From Rhizophagus irregularis (Eukaryota > Glomeromycota > Glomeromycetes > Glomerales > Glomeraceae): a stretch of DNA of 64,000 bases. The translations under genes and the position numbers were made by a program. The stretch lies in the NCBI RefSeq assembly GCF_026210795.1, contig NC_089448.1, positions 62,001 to 126,000 of the forward strand, in the 5' to 3' direction. The notes beneath the pieces are model-generated. The model was not told where the DNA came from. It did no database searches and saw only the letters and a list, made by a program, of their open reading frames with translations. Of this stretch, positions 24,680 to 35,282 are shown piece by piece (the first letter of the stretch is position 1; each line of letters opens with the position of its first letter).

Positions 24680-24975
24680 AATTCATCCATTGTGACTTCT
24701 CTGATGAATTTGATTTTGCGGCTTGTCTCCCTGTTCTCGTTTAAATATTCGGATATTTCATTATTCCATTTGTTGATTTTCATTATTCTTCAGATATCTT
24801 GGGATAAGTAATCGCTATGAATAAGCTGTCGAGTTTTCGATTTCCATTTGTAATATTTTCTGTACTTAAGGTATTTTGGTAAAAACATAATGGTTCTCAT
24901 CGCGTGGTTTTTTGATGCTAGTGGTAATCGAATTCTCTTGGATGAACTGTAAAAACCTCTATTCGAGGTACATTC
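24680..24975 (-). pseudogene. Relic of the PD-(D/E)XK-like domain family (third copy)
   Basis: On the minus strand, blocks align in order with the 5' halves of the genes at 31632-34304 and 35283-36247. Examples are TTCATCCAAGAGAATTCGAT-like DNA near 24940, the block TTAAGGTATTTTGGTAAAAA at about 24868, and GCATTTGATTTTGCGGCTTG-like DNA near 24705. The frame is interrupted repeatedly and no active-site half is left. It indicates an older member of the same local gene family. Confidence 0.5.
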
Positions 24976-25586
24976 CTTGTTGCTGTGTCTAAACTGTGTC
25001 TAAAGAGGAGTTGGTATAGTATGTATTTGACAAAGATCAATATCCCCCAGAAATTAAAGAGCATCTCTCTTAATTCATTCTAAAACACATGAATATGATT
25101 AAATAATAAATTCATTCATTCTTTAACTGCGAATATATATATAGTTGTTTAATTCTTTTCTTCTTTTCTAAATTTGTGATAATTTTTTCGTCAGATAAGC
25201 AAGGAAATCTTAGTTATGGCGCAGTTACACGTGATTAGACTGTGAACTCTGTTCACAAACTACTCACATGACTTTTACAATTTCCAATTTAATTTGTAGA
25301 AAATGTGGAATCTAACGCGGGATAAAAAATAATCAAGTTTCATGAAGTCATACTGCGGATGGTGTTAATCGATCTTCCAGTAACGTGTCAATTCTCTGTC
25401 CCCTCTTTGGTTTGTGCTTTTATAAGGGAAATTCGTCTCCATATGTAGAAAAATGGAAACTAGAAGTATAGAGATTGTATCGAAGCCATCTGTGACCAAC
25501 ACTTAAACATCCATTTCAAACACGCAGGAGGAAAATGTAAAACTTGTTCTACTCAAAGCAGAGCCTACAATAATTTTTTTGATCTG

Positions 25587-25735
25587 TGATATCCACTTAT
25601 ATTCTTCTTCGCAGTCGATTTCTATTGTCCACTAATATTCTTTTCCGCAATCGATATCTCGTATCTGTACATTATTATTCTCTACGGTCGATATCCAGTT
25701 ACCACTAATCTCTTCTCCGCAGTGGATATCTTACG
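25587..25735. repeat. Degenerate tandem repeat, about 45-bp unit
   Basis: Roughly four diverged units, each with CCACTAATATTCTT-like and CCGCAGTCGATATC-like blocks (25587, 25627, 25670 and 25692 onward). No coding potential. Confidence 0.5.
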
Positions 25736-26029
25736 TTTCAGGTATTCTTTTCCATAGTAAAGTATATTAGAAACAGTGACCCATTGAGAATATCTCCTAA
25801 ACCTCAAGTTAAATAAGACCGAAGTTCTTATGATTACGGTTGTCATATTTATCTAGAAGTACGAAATAGAATCGCCATATGTAGTGATATGGGTTCTTCT
25901 ACATAATAATGCACATTGTAGATAAATGTTATCGACAACTATCATTTTTTTTTTGTTTTTTCTCTCCTACTGACCGTTTTGCCGCTCAATCACGCTCTTT
26001 GTACGTATTCCTAAATAAATTACAAATCT

Positions 26030-26430
26030 CTTAGTAATTTTATCAAAATTGATAAATTGGTTTGGTATATAAAGAGAAAATACTACTTAATTTTTTGTTA
26101 TCTCTTCCAATTTTTTGTCAGATCGTTTTTCATAAGCAATCAAGAAATCTTTTAATGAATAATTAATATTAATATTCTGGTCGATATAATGAGGAGAACC
26201 GAGAGAAATAGGAGGAGAAGTAGGCCAGAAGTGAAGGAACGGGTAGGTGTAGTTACTGATAGACGAGTGATAGTGTAATCTGCAAGTTCGTGATTATTCG
26301 TGGAATGAAACGAGACATTTTTTTTAATTGAGATATTAAGCAATTGGACAAAATTACTTATGGATTGCATAAAATTTCGTGGTATAAATAAAATCCTGAA
26401 TACATGATGACTAATAATAATATTGTTATT
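26030..26430 (-). pseudogene. Decayed copy of the small gene at 27245-27508
   Basis: DNA over about 400 bases aligns with 27236-27600, including the 5' flank, the start (MSRFIPRIITN versus MFSFIPRVITK) and the 3' half (NINYSLKDFLIAYEKRSDKK). Two frameshifts split the frame: the N-terminal part hits a stop and the conserved 3' part is in another frame. A long minus-strand frame across it (26152-26520) is a by-product of these shifts. Confidence 0.65.
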
Positions 26431-27178
26431 GTTATTATTGTTATTATATCTTGTAATCTTGTTCGACGAGTGAAACACCCAAATTTCTTGGTAGTAATAA
26501 AGCTTCGTCAGCCTTTTCATACTTCAACTTGTATGGTAGACATCATTTATTTTGTTTGCAATCTCTATTATGTTCTGATTTGCTATTTTTTCATCCACTT
26601 TATGAAATTTTTTTTCTGCCAAATTATTTATATGAAGAATCTTTCACACATTGGCAAGCTTTTTGATAATATTAATCTTTAGCATATTTCATAAATGGCT
26701 ATTCGAACGATAAAGCCATTATATGACATCACTTTTTTTGAAACTTTTTTGAATTATTTATGATATAAACATACGTGTTAAATCAAACATGAGCGAATAG
26801 CAATATATATTTTAGTAGAGATCACAACTAATGAAAAATTTACATCTATCTTATTTATTTATGAAAAGATGTAAGAATTTCTAACTTTTATTAGTAATTT
26901 ATTTATACTAAAATATCATATAGTATTTGTAATTGTTAGGAAAACTATTTATTTTATTTATTTTATCTCGGACAGTGGTTATTGTAGAATCTGATGTTCT
27001 TACATCATTACTATTAAAAAACACAGGAAAAATTTGGTATTTTATTTTTTGTTTTTACCTGTATAATTTTGAAACTTTCTTACGTGGGTTAAAAAAAATT
27101 ATTATTTGTCTTCCTTTTTATTATTTTCATTAAGTTCTTCCTGGATCCACGGCCTGGAATAGTTTATAGCCATGGTGG

Positions 27179-27200
27179 AGATTCCTATTAATAGGAATCT
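27179..27200. repeat. Perfect 22-bp palindrome
   Basis: The core ATTCCTATTAATAGGAAT extends to a perfect 22-base palindrome. It lies between the two copies of a duplicated small gene. It could be a dimeric protein-binding site or a duplication-junction by-product; neither can be decided here. Confidence 0.7.
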
Positions 27201-27244
27201 ATTTTCCGCTGTAGTAAATATATTATCCACATCCTCCTAAATAA

Positions 27245-27508
27245 TTACAAATCTCTTAGTAATTTTATCAATTTGTTCGGGTATATATATATATAAAGGG
27301 AAAATACTACTTTGAAGCTTTTGGTTATCTCATCCAATTTTTTGTCGCATCGTTTTTCATAAGCAACCAAGAAATCTTTTAGTGAATAATTGATATTTTG
27401 GTTTGGATAAGAAGGCAAAGTACTAGAAGAAGAAGCAGAACGGGTAAGTGGTATAGTAGTACGGATAGGTCGTAATTTTGTGATTACTCGCGGAATAAAG
27501 CTAAACAT
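27245..27508 (-). CDS. Small basic protein, possibly mitochondrial, 87 aa
   Basis: Unrecognised short protein. The start chosen is MFSFIPRVITKLRPIRTTIP. The first 35 residues have Arg/Lys/Ser/Thr and no acids, as in a mitochondrial targeting sequence (inference). The middle reads INYSLKDFLVAYEKRCDKK and the end IYPNKLIKLLRDL. An upstream in-frame ATG (27568) would add 20 mostly hydrophobic residues. A second copy 1.2 kb downstream on the same strand is frameshifted, and the conserved part between the two is this frame, which supports it being real. A splice at about 27310 giving another C-terminus is possible. Confidence 0.5.
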   Translation of the reverse strand: MFSFIPRVITKLRPIRTTIPLTRSASSSSTLPSYPNQNINYSLKDFLVAYEKRCDKKLDEITKSFKVVFSLYIYIYPNKLIKLLRDL

Positions 27509-27599
27509 TTTTTTGATTGAGATAAGAAAAATTATTTTTTTAAAAAAATGAATTGCATAAAATTTCATGGTATATATAAATCTCTGAATATATGGTGAC

Positions 27600-29045
27600 T
27601 AATAATTAGCCCGAAGTGTAATGTATTTATCTCTTAAACTGTGTTGTGACCATATTTACTTGCAAATTAAGAAGTTTAAAGGATAAAACGCAATTTCAAA
27701 TGTGCACCATTTTGACCTAAATTATATTAACCATGCATATCATACACTCTGGGAAAAAAACGAAAAATTCACTCTGAACCCATCATCAAGACTGGAAGGG
27801 TGGTACCAGCACAATTGTATGGAGTCCCATGATTGACCCGGCGTTCCGTGATTTAGAGATTGATATACGTTCAAATGTCGATGACTCGATGTCGACGTTA
27901 TTTCATGGATTTATTTTAATATTGCATTATAACCGGTGAATATCCCGCCGGTGAGATTTTTAATATTGCACATTAATTAATTCAAAATAATTATTCAAAC
28001 AAATGACATTATAACCATAAATTATTGAATATTTATAATATCAAAAATTTTATTTAAGATATGGATTAAAATACAAACTCAAATAAAAAATAAATCATTT
28101 AAGATTTTCTTAAACTACCAACAATCTTAATTTACTTCGAACTTTATCAGATATGTCCTTATACGCTTGTTTATTATTAGAATTTTCACCAAATTATTCC
28201 TCAAACGTACAAGTAGATCGCAATTTTTTTTTTAATGATTTTACTATTTTTTTTTTTTGATAATAATAACTGCAGTTCATTAAGCCTTAATATTTCCTAA
28301 ATAATGAACAATTTTATTTGCGGCTACAATTTTTTTAAATTAGTCGCTGGGGGCTTATTGTATCTTTTTTCAGATTTAATTTTTACACGTCATAAATTCA
28401 TTCGTCAAAAAAATTTGTAATGCAAAATGAACTTTTTTTTAATTTTTAATTAACTATAAACAAGACCCAAGTTCGCAAGGTTGGAGGGTGGGGCGCTACT
28501 CTATTCAATAATGATTGGATTAGGATTATTTAAAATTTCACCCAAGGTATTTCCTTAAACGTGTGAGTATATCGTGACCAAAAAAGAGTATTTATTTATT
28601 GCAAGTTTTGAAGATCTTTGGATGGGACTTGTTTTCTATCCCACGATAATTATGTGATCGGCAAATGATTTCTGGTTTTTAAACCTTCCAAGAAGGCTGA
28701 AGAACAGTTGACGTTGATCATCTTATATTTAATGTGATGATAATCAAAAAAGTTGAATTACGCATTTACGCTACGTATGCAACAATAATATAAGCCTACG
28801 TTTTGCCTAAGCCAATTAAATAAATATGGCTTATTTACTGATTTTCAGGCTTACTCGACTACGTGAATTATATCAAGTACTTTGCCACATTATTCGTTGG
28901 AAAAAAAAATGCGTTATAATTACATTACTTCATGTTATATTTTTCAATTCTTATAAATACTTCAAAGTTTCACATTAATAAAAACAAATTAAAAGTTTAG
29001 CATTTTATAATATCTTAAATAAACTTTTAAAACTAATTGAAAAAA
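27600..29045. other. Intergenic
   Basis: AT-rich, with a GC-richer stretch at 27750-27960. No gene or element was recognised. The last 100 bases are the presumed promoter of the secreted peptide gene. Confidence 0.5.
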
Positions 29046-29246
29046 ATGAATATCAAAGCTTTTTTTGCTATTTTCGTGATCGCTATTTCAATTACTTCTA
29101 CCACAGTATCAGGTAATAGTTAAATGAAGCTTATTTTATTACCGAATAATTTAACTTATATTTATTAAAACTATAATTTTTAAGCACAACGTTGTCCTCC
29201 TGAATGTTATCCTAAATTTCCGCGTGGCTGCTTTTGTGAGAAATAG
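29046..29246 (+). CDS. Small secreted cysteine-rich peptide, two exons, 42 aa
   Basis: Exon 1 (29046-29112) encodes Met-Asn-Ile-Lys, a hydrophobic core (AFFAIFVIAISI) and a small-residue stretch ending TVSA: a textbook signal peptide, with cleavage expected near Ala23. A 72-bp phase-1 GT-AG intron follows. Exon 2 (29185-29246) gives the mature part RCPPECYPKFPRGCFCEK and a TAG. Four cysteines in C-x3-C-x7-C-x-C spacing allow two disulfides. A GTAAAA directly after the stop and an AG at 29311 suggest a further intron in the 3' UTR. The intron between signal and mature parts is typical of small secreted proteins. I do not recognise the family; secretion as an effector, antimicrobial or signalling peptide is inference. 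It is too short for ordinary gene finders. Confidence 0.75.
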
Positions 29247-29319
29247 GTAAAATTTATATAGTACGAAAAAATTAGATAATATATATGTTACCGCAATTTT
29301 TTCTTCTATAGATGGAATA

Positions 29320-30585
29320 AGTAATTAAAATAAATTCAAAAAATTAGTTGGTGTCGCACAAAAACGATAATCTTTATTAAGGCTGAAATAAGTGGCAAAG
29401 ATTCCAAATATGTGTTGAGAAGAATAGAACTTTGTTACAATAAATTTCTCAAAATTAACTTTCCAATCCTCTAGTTTCTTTACACAATTAATTTTGTTAA
29501 ATGAACCAAATCATGTCTCTATTTATTTCTTTAATTTTTCGCTTTCTATCCTCCACAGTAAAAATTTAAAATAAAATAAAATAAAACATAAAACCCAGCC
29601 GCAAACGTTAGGCTTGTGATTTTATGAATTTGCATGATATCTTGATATTAACGTTCTGCTATGCTGCAAAGTATATTCATTCATTGTGTAATGTAATGCT
29701 AGTTTGTGTGAAATGAAAATAAAAGTATCGTGTATTGTGTATTATGTCATGATAAAATTATTATACAGTAACAAAGTTGATCAAAGTAATATTTTTATTC
29801 AACTACTAATAACTATAAAATAGCTTTTTTCTCAAGTATCAAAATTTCTTATTAGCGTTATTTCTGAAATTTAGTTGCAGCTGATACTAAAATTGTATAT
29901 AGAAATTCTTAATCACCTAAAAAAGTGAGGTCATATGATTGCGATAAAAATTAAAGTACAGAAGAAATATATGAATGTATTAAACCATAAGAATCGTAAT
30001 TGCACTGTTCATTGTTCCGGTCTAAGTCAACATTATTATTACTAGGAAAACGGAAAACCGTTGAAGTCCGTCGCGTTATTCAATTTTATTATATATATAT
30101 GTATGTAATTACTGTAAAAATTAACAATTTTATAATATCAGAGTTATAATATATATGAAATTCGATATATAAAGTGTTAATGTGAAAATTGTTCTTGATT
30201 AAAATCATTGTCTAAGTTAAACAGATCAGTTTAATTTTACAATTAATTCGTAATTTGCGAGGTATAAAATTTTAAATGAGATGCGCATAGTAAATGTTAT
30301 AACAATCAAAGGATACACGCTATAATAAAATGAACAGGCCCAATAAAATAGTATATTTTGATCCATTTTTAAATGTCGATTGTAATAAATTTTGTATAAA
30401 AACTTTTCTTGCACTTTAATATATGTCATTTTATTAATGATAAATGGCCCCACCACAAGGGTCTCCTAGGAAGTAACACCCACGCGTAGCACCATGTTGT
30501 TTTACGACCAACCGTTCCTACTATGGACTATAGCACTATCACGAGATCGCAATAGTAAACTTCTAAAATTGCGTTATTCTTCCAG
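29320..30585. other. Intergenic
   Basis: AT-rich. It holds a patch at about 30045-30075 resembling 3565-3605, and a GC-richer stretch at 30455-30550 that loosely resembles the reverse complement of 41395-41515. A frame at 30226-30456 is not convincing. Confidence 0.45.
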
Positions 30586-30734
30586 ATCACCCTATTGATG
30601 TTGAACAACATCAAGTTTATGGACCTCCTGGAACTGTCTATAGATATGCTGAGTATGCACTAATTATGCAATCGATATCTACCCCATCGCCATCACCATC
30701 ACCGCCACCATCTAATAAGAGGGAAAGGGATTAA
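30586..30734 (+). pseudogene. Orphan coding-like exon with Pro/Ser tail
   Basis: After TTCCAG the frame reads HPIDVEQHQVYGPPGTVYRY, then AEYALIMQSISTPSPSPSPP and NKRERD-stop (TAA 30732-30734). The sequence is non-repetitive apart from the Pro/Ser tail and looks coding, but I found no upstream exon. It is either a gene fragment or the last exon of a gene whose 5' part is missing. Confidence 0.35.
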
Positions 30735-31631
30735 GGAAGGATATTGAGGCTAGAGAAGAAGATTAGGATAAGAGAATTAAAGAAGTTTAGGTAAGGGGTT
30801 ATAGATGACTCATGTGAAAATATATGAAAGTTCGTATATGAAAAGTTTACAATAACTTATATGAAACTATAGTAAGAATGATTTTATACATATAATGATC
30901 AGTCATGTCGTTGCATCAATATTCTATTTTGTGAATAATTATTTAAGAATTTTCTATCGAGATATCTGTGTAGAAGATAACACATTTTATTAAGTAATTA
31001 AATTTATATAACTCTAATGGATAAGTACAAAAAAAACTAATCGAAAAATTTTAAAATAAAAATTAGTCAAATGATAACTAAAATTATTATAAATCACCTG
31101 ACCAAACTTGTGATCACGATTTTCAAGGAAACCCCTTGAAAAGAAACGAACATTCAACCACATGGATGTTGCAATAAAAAAAAGGAATATGTATTTTTAA
31201 GTTACTGCAAAATTGGATCTAAGATCATTACTTGTTATAAAATACATTAAATACTGTAAATATTATTAAGGAGATGAATATAACACAACTGTAATACTTT
31301 AATCAATACTAACAAACATTAAAAAAAAGAGAGACTGCCCAAAATATACTTCAGTACATGGTTGGTGGTTAAATATCACATGTTTAACAAATTCGTTACT
31401 AACATCAATAACACGTATAAATCCTGATCTTTAGTTCTATTTAATTATTTTTTTCCTAAAATTTCTCCTATACAATTGGAAAAATTAATCTCAAATTATA
31501 ACCTTAAAACATAATCTAGAAATAGACGTGAATTTTACATGTGTGTACCATAATTTATTAAATACTAATACATATATTTGCTTGTGCAATTACCGCACTT
31601 TTTCTCTTTCACTTTCCGCGTTAGACTAGAT
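30735..31631. other. Intergenic
   Basis: AT-rich spacer between the orphan exon and the 3' end of the protease-fusion gene. No feature seen. Confidence 0.5.
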
Positions 31632-34304
31632 TTAATTGTTAAAAATTGGATTAACGTCGAGAGCGTTAAATACTGCATTTATTGGCGATCCGACAGCATA
31701 ATTGCCCATAGGCAAACATATTGATCCATGGCCCAATGCTATCATTTTTCCATCTTTATCATCTTTATCAAACCACACACAACCTGAATCTCCCCCTTTC
31801 ATAAAGGAATCATCACCTTTAGATTTTACTAATATTTGTCTATCTAACCACTTAGGGGGAAAATTATTTATTCCCTGGACTTTTATCTCCTCCATAAGCA
31901 CACCATGAAAAATAAACGATTGTTTTACCAAGATCACTCGGAAACCATCTGAAGATTTAACTGATACATCTATCTCTTTAATATGCCCTTCAGTCAATCC
32001 AGATGTGCGTCCAACTTTAAATATAGGTTCCGAACTATCAACTGATTTAACGTCTTTAAAACCTGAAAGTCGGATAGAGGGATCAATAGACATGTCTTCA
32101 AATACAGGTCCTCTGATAGCAAAATGGTTCACTCTTGGAGGTCTTATGCCTGGTTTTAATGAGGCTATCGCAGCATCAACTCCATAGTTTCTATTATCAT
32201 ATCTATGATTTTCGCGCAACCCTTTTTCATATATTGCAAATTGGGTATTCTTGTTTCTTGCTTTTTCTAAATCTTCTTCCAATCTTTTGATTTGTGTGAG
32301 AATTTCTTCTTTTTCTGTGTTGTATAATTCGGCTGTTTCGGGCTGTGGTTGTAGTTTTTCTAATTTTTCTTTTTCATGTTTCAAATCTTTTTCTATAAGA
32401 TCTGTGTGATCCTTATCAGCTGGTTGACAGATAATTTTTTGATCATTAGAGAAAATGACATGATCATTTGTCAGCAAGTAAGTGATGTCGTTTTGACCTT
32501 TCACAAATGCACCTAATGTTCCTGCCCGAGTAGTACCAGAAATTCCAATACTACAACCAGTGGAAACGTAATTCAAATACTTCCGACAATCTTTAGAATA
32601 ATTTCCAGTCATTTCATAAAAACCCTCACGCACATCTGTTTCTATATCATTAATGGCCTCGGGGAAAAGCATATCTCCAATAGGGATTACTCCTTTGCGG
32701 ATTACATAAAACACAATTGCTGGTCTGTTTGTATAAAATCCACCAACAATTTTCCAATCCAAACTAATTGCAGTAAGATTGCTAAATAGTGAACGAAATT
32801 CGAGTCCAAGCTGGGTATCTAGGATATCATCAAACTTCTTTTTTACGTCCTGAGGCAATGCCATTGATGGTGGATAATTTCTTGGGCCTAATTCTGTAAA
32901 AGTTCTCCACTCAATATAGATTATTGGAAAGTCTCCAACCTTTTGCAATGGCTTTTTTGGAGTCCTATCTACTACAACATATAGTTTTTTGTTGCTATAA
33001 GGAGGAACTTCTACTTTTTCACTACCAAAGAAAATATCTCGTACATTGTGGTCTTTTAGAAACTCTTCCCGAATTTGTATACCTGTAAAAGGTTAAAAGA
33101 ATATTCAGAAAACTATTAATCAAGCAGGTTAAAGGTTCAAAATATTTACCGATACTCTGGCTTATTTCTATATTGCGTGATTCAATGTTTAAATCATCAT
33201 TATAATTAAACTCTTCGTGGTCTAGATTTTAAATATAAAATTATCGTCAAAGTTAATTCCGTTAAAATAAATAAAAATTTCACAAGTAATAATTAATTTA
33301 TTTACCAGTAATACTAAGAGTTTCTATTAAATAAAAAATTTATTTATTAATCATCAACATCTTCCATTTCGGTTAGTAATGGAGAAAATAAAAATTAATT
33401 TATTTTCTTAAAAATTTATATTTACCAAGACTTTTACTAAGTCTGACATCTTCACTCTCCAATTCTTTAAGTGTTTCTACGCCAACTGAAATCAAAAATT
33501 TGATATTATAAATATGAATGAAAAAATCTATTTCACACAATTTTTTTAGAATAATAGGAAATGTACAATTCAATTACTTGTTTGAGCAATGGTTTTTTGA
33601 TCAGAATCTACTGAATTTTTGTTGTTGAGCTTATTTACTTTTTTGATCGCATTCCACATTTTCTTGTCAATATCCCAAGGAAAACCTTTTTTTTTTCTTG
33701 ACCCGAATTTTGGTTTGATAAAAATAACTGACATAATTCTCGGATCTTTTTCAATTTCTTCCATGAAAAATTTTCTGTATTTTGTGTCGATTATATTTAT
33801 AAAATTCCACTTCTTTTTTATCAAAACAATTGCAAGAATTCCATGATTATCCACAAAAGTTAATTCGTATTTCTCAAAGTCATAAAGATACTTAAACCCT
33901 GGAATCCATTCACTATTACTTTCACTAATGAATTGATTTTGCAGTTCCGCTACTTTGTTCTTGCCTATATATTCTGAATAACTATTATTCCATTGGCTGA
34001 TTTTTTCATTGTGATTTGCGTTCAGTTGGTATTTATTTATCTCGGGATAGTATTCATGCAAAAAGCGAAAAATCGCTATAAATATGTCATCGAGTTCTTT
34101 CCGTACCCATTTATAGAATTTTTTATCTTTCTCGACTACTGACTTAAGATATTTTGGTAAAAACACATGATTTTCATCACTTGGTTCCTTTTCGATACTA
34201 GTAGCAGACGGTTGATTTTGGATAACCTTTAAAAATTGTTTACATTTACTTAAGGACCATTCCTTATCGTTAATATCAAATTGTTCTGCTATGGATATAT
34301 CCAT
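31632..34304 (-). CDS. Degenerate PD-(D/E)XK-like domain fused to a chymotrypsin-like protease, 5 exons, 775 aa
   Basis: Exons: 34304-33578, 33485-33426, 33323-33306, 33221-33150, 33082-31632. Every intron is phase 1 and the sum is 2328 nt. Residues 1-240 are paralogous to the whole protein at 35283-36247. Here the GD loop is deleted, ExK has become LIK and the QxxxY helix is gone, so any nuclease activity is probably lost. Residues about 455-760 look like a trypsin-fold protease: LLTNDHVI (His500), GVDAAIASL (Asp595) and GGDSGCVWF (Ser725), with the order and spacing of a catalytic triad. A charged coiled-coil insert (about 518-572) lies between His and Asp. No signal peptide is seen, so it is probably intracellular. 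A TATA-like CAATTTATAAAT lies 38-49 bases upstream. Protease fold is inferred from the three motifs; substrate and role are unknown. Confidence 0.82.
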
Positions 34305-34341
34305 TTTGAATATAAAGAATGTAAAAAATTTTTTTTTTGCA

Positions 34342-34353
34342 CAATTTATAAAT
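34342..34353 (-). promoter_or_regulatory. TATA-like box of the protease-fusion gene
   Basis: CAATTTATAAAT (read on the plus strand) lies 38-49 bases before the ATG. The same word lies 50-61 bases before the paralogous gene at 36247, so the promoter was duplicated with the coding region. Confidence 0.45.
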
Positions 34354-35282
34354 GTGATGTTGTCGTACGTATTACGAAGCTTCTGTGCGTGCGCATACTG
34401 TACATATTGTACACCAGATGATCTTTATCCGCAGATCTCAAGGCGCGTTGCTATAATTAAGAACATTTAACATTATTATCCTTCATGTTTGATAGATAAA
34501 TTTATTGATATCATACAACCATTCATCATTAACTTTGGAGTAATAACTTCTAATTATTAAATGTTATTCGATTTGCGCATGAGTAACGTTAGAATCAATT
34601 ATGGCAAGATCGAAAAAAGAACATCTAACTTTAATTTTTAAAAATAACAACCACATTTAGCAAATTAAACATAAGGTTTTAGCATTTGAAAGAATGGAAA
34701 AATTGAAAGAATCGGTTACGTCAAATGTATTCAAGAAACAATAAACTCAAATAAAGAAGCCTTAAAATTAATATCACGCAAGATCTGAAATTAATATTTT
34801 GAATCACTTATTTTTGTCTTATTATAATTTATCGAGGAATAGAATCACTACTTGAGCCCATAATCAAACGTGTTTTAAATAAACTTTCTTACACAATTTA
34901 TATCGATTGAAACTCTATAGCAGCTTTCAGTGATTTCATGAAAAGTTAATTTCGTTGCTATTGTAACAAAAGAGATGTATATTTAATATATTTCATATTT
35001 TGAAACCTCTATTATTCATTTTAAAAAACTTTTATCATAATTGTGAATTGAAATATTAAATAAATGCGTTGTAATATTTGTTTAACGTTACCAAAAATTA
35101 TTTTATTTCATAAGCAAAAATCTTAAAAGTATACTCATAGCACATATTTTATTGTAAGATTTAAGACAATTAAATTCATTCATTATATAAATTAAGCTAA
35201 AATGTTGAATAATATTGTACTGTACAGTACATGAATTAATACCTGTAAAATATCAATGAATCCAATCTTAGTTTTTTCCTTC
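34354..35282. other. Intergenic between the two paralogues
   Basis: AT-rich. The only notable structure is a perfect 16-bp palindrome TGTACTGTACAGTACA at about 35216-35231. Confidence 0.5.

Noticed and set aside
26152-26520. 122-codon minus-strand frame
   Set aside because: It is a frameshifted reading of the decayed copy of the small gene at 27.2-27.5 kb; the conserved protein lies in the other two frames.
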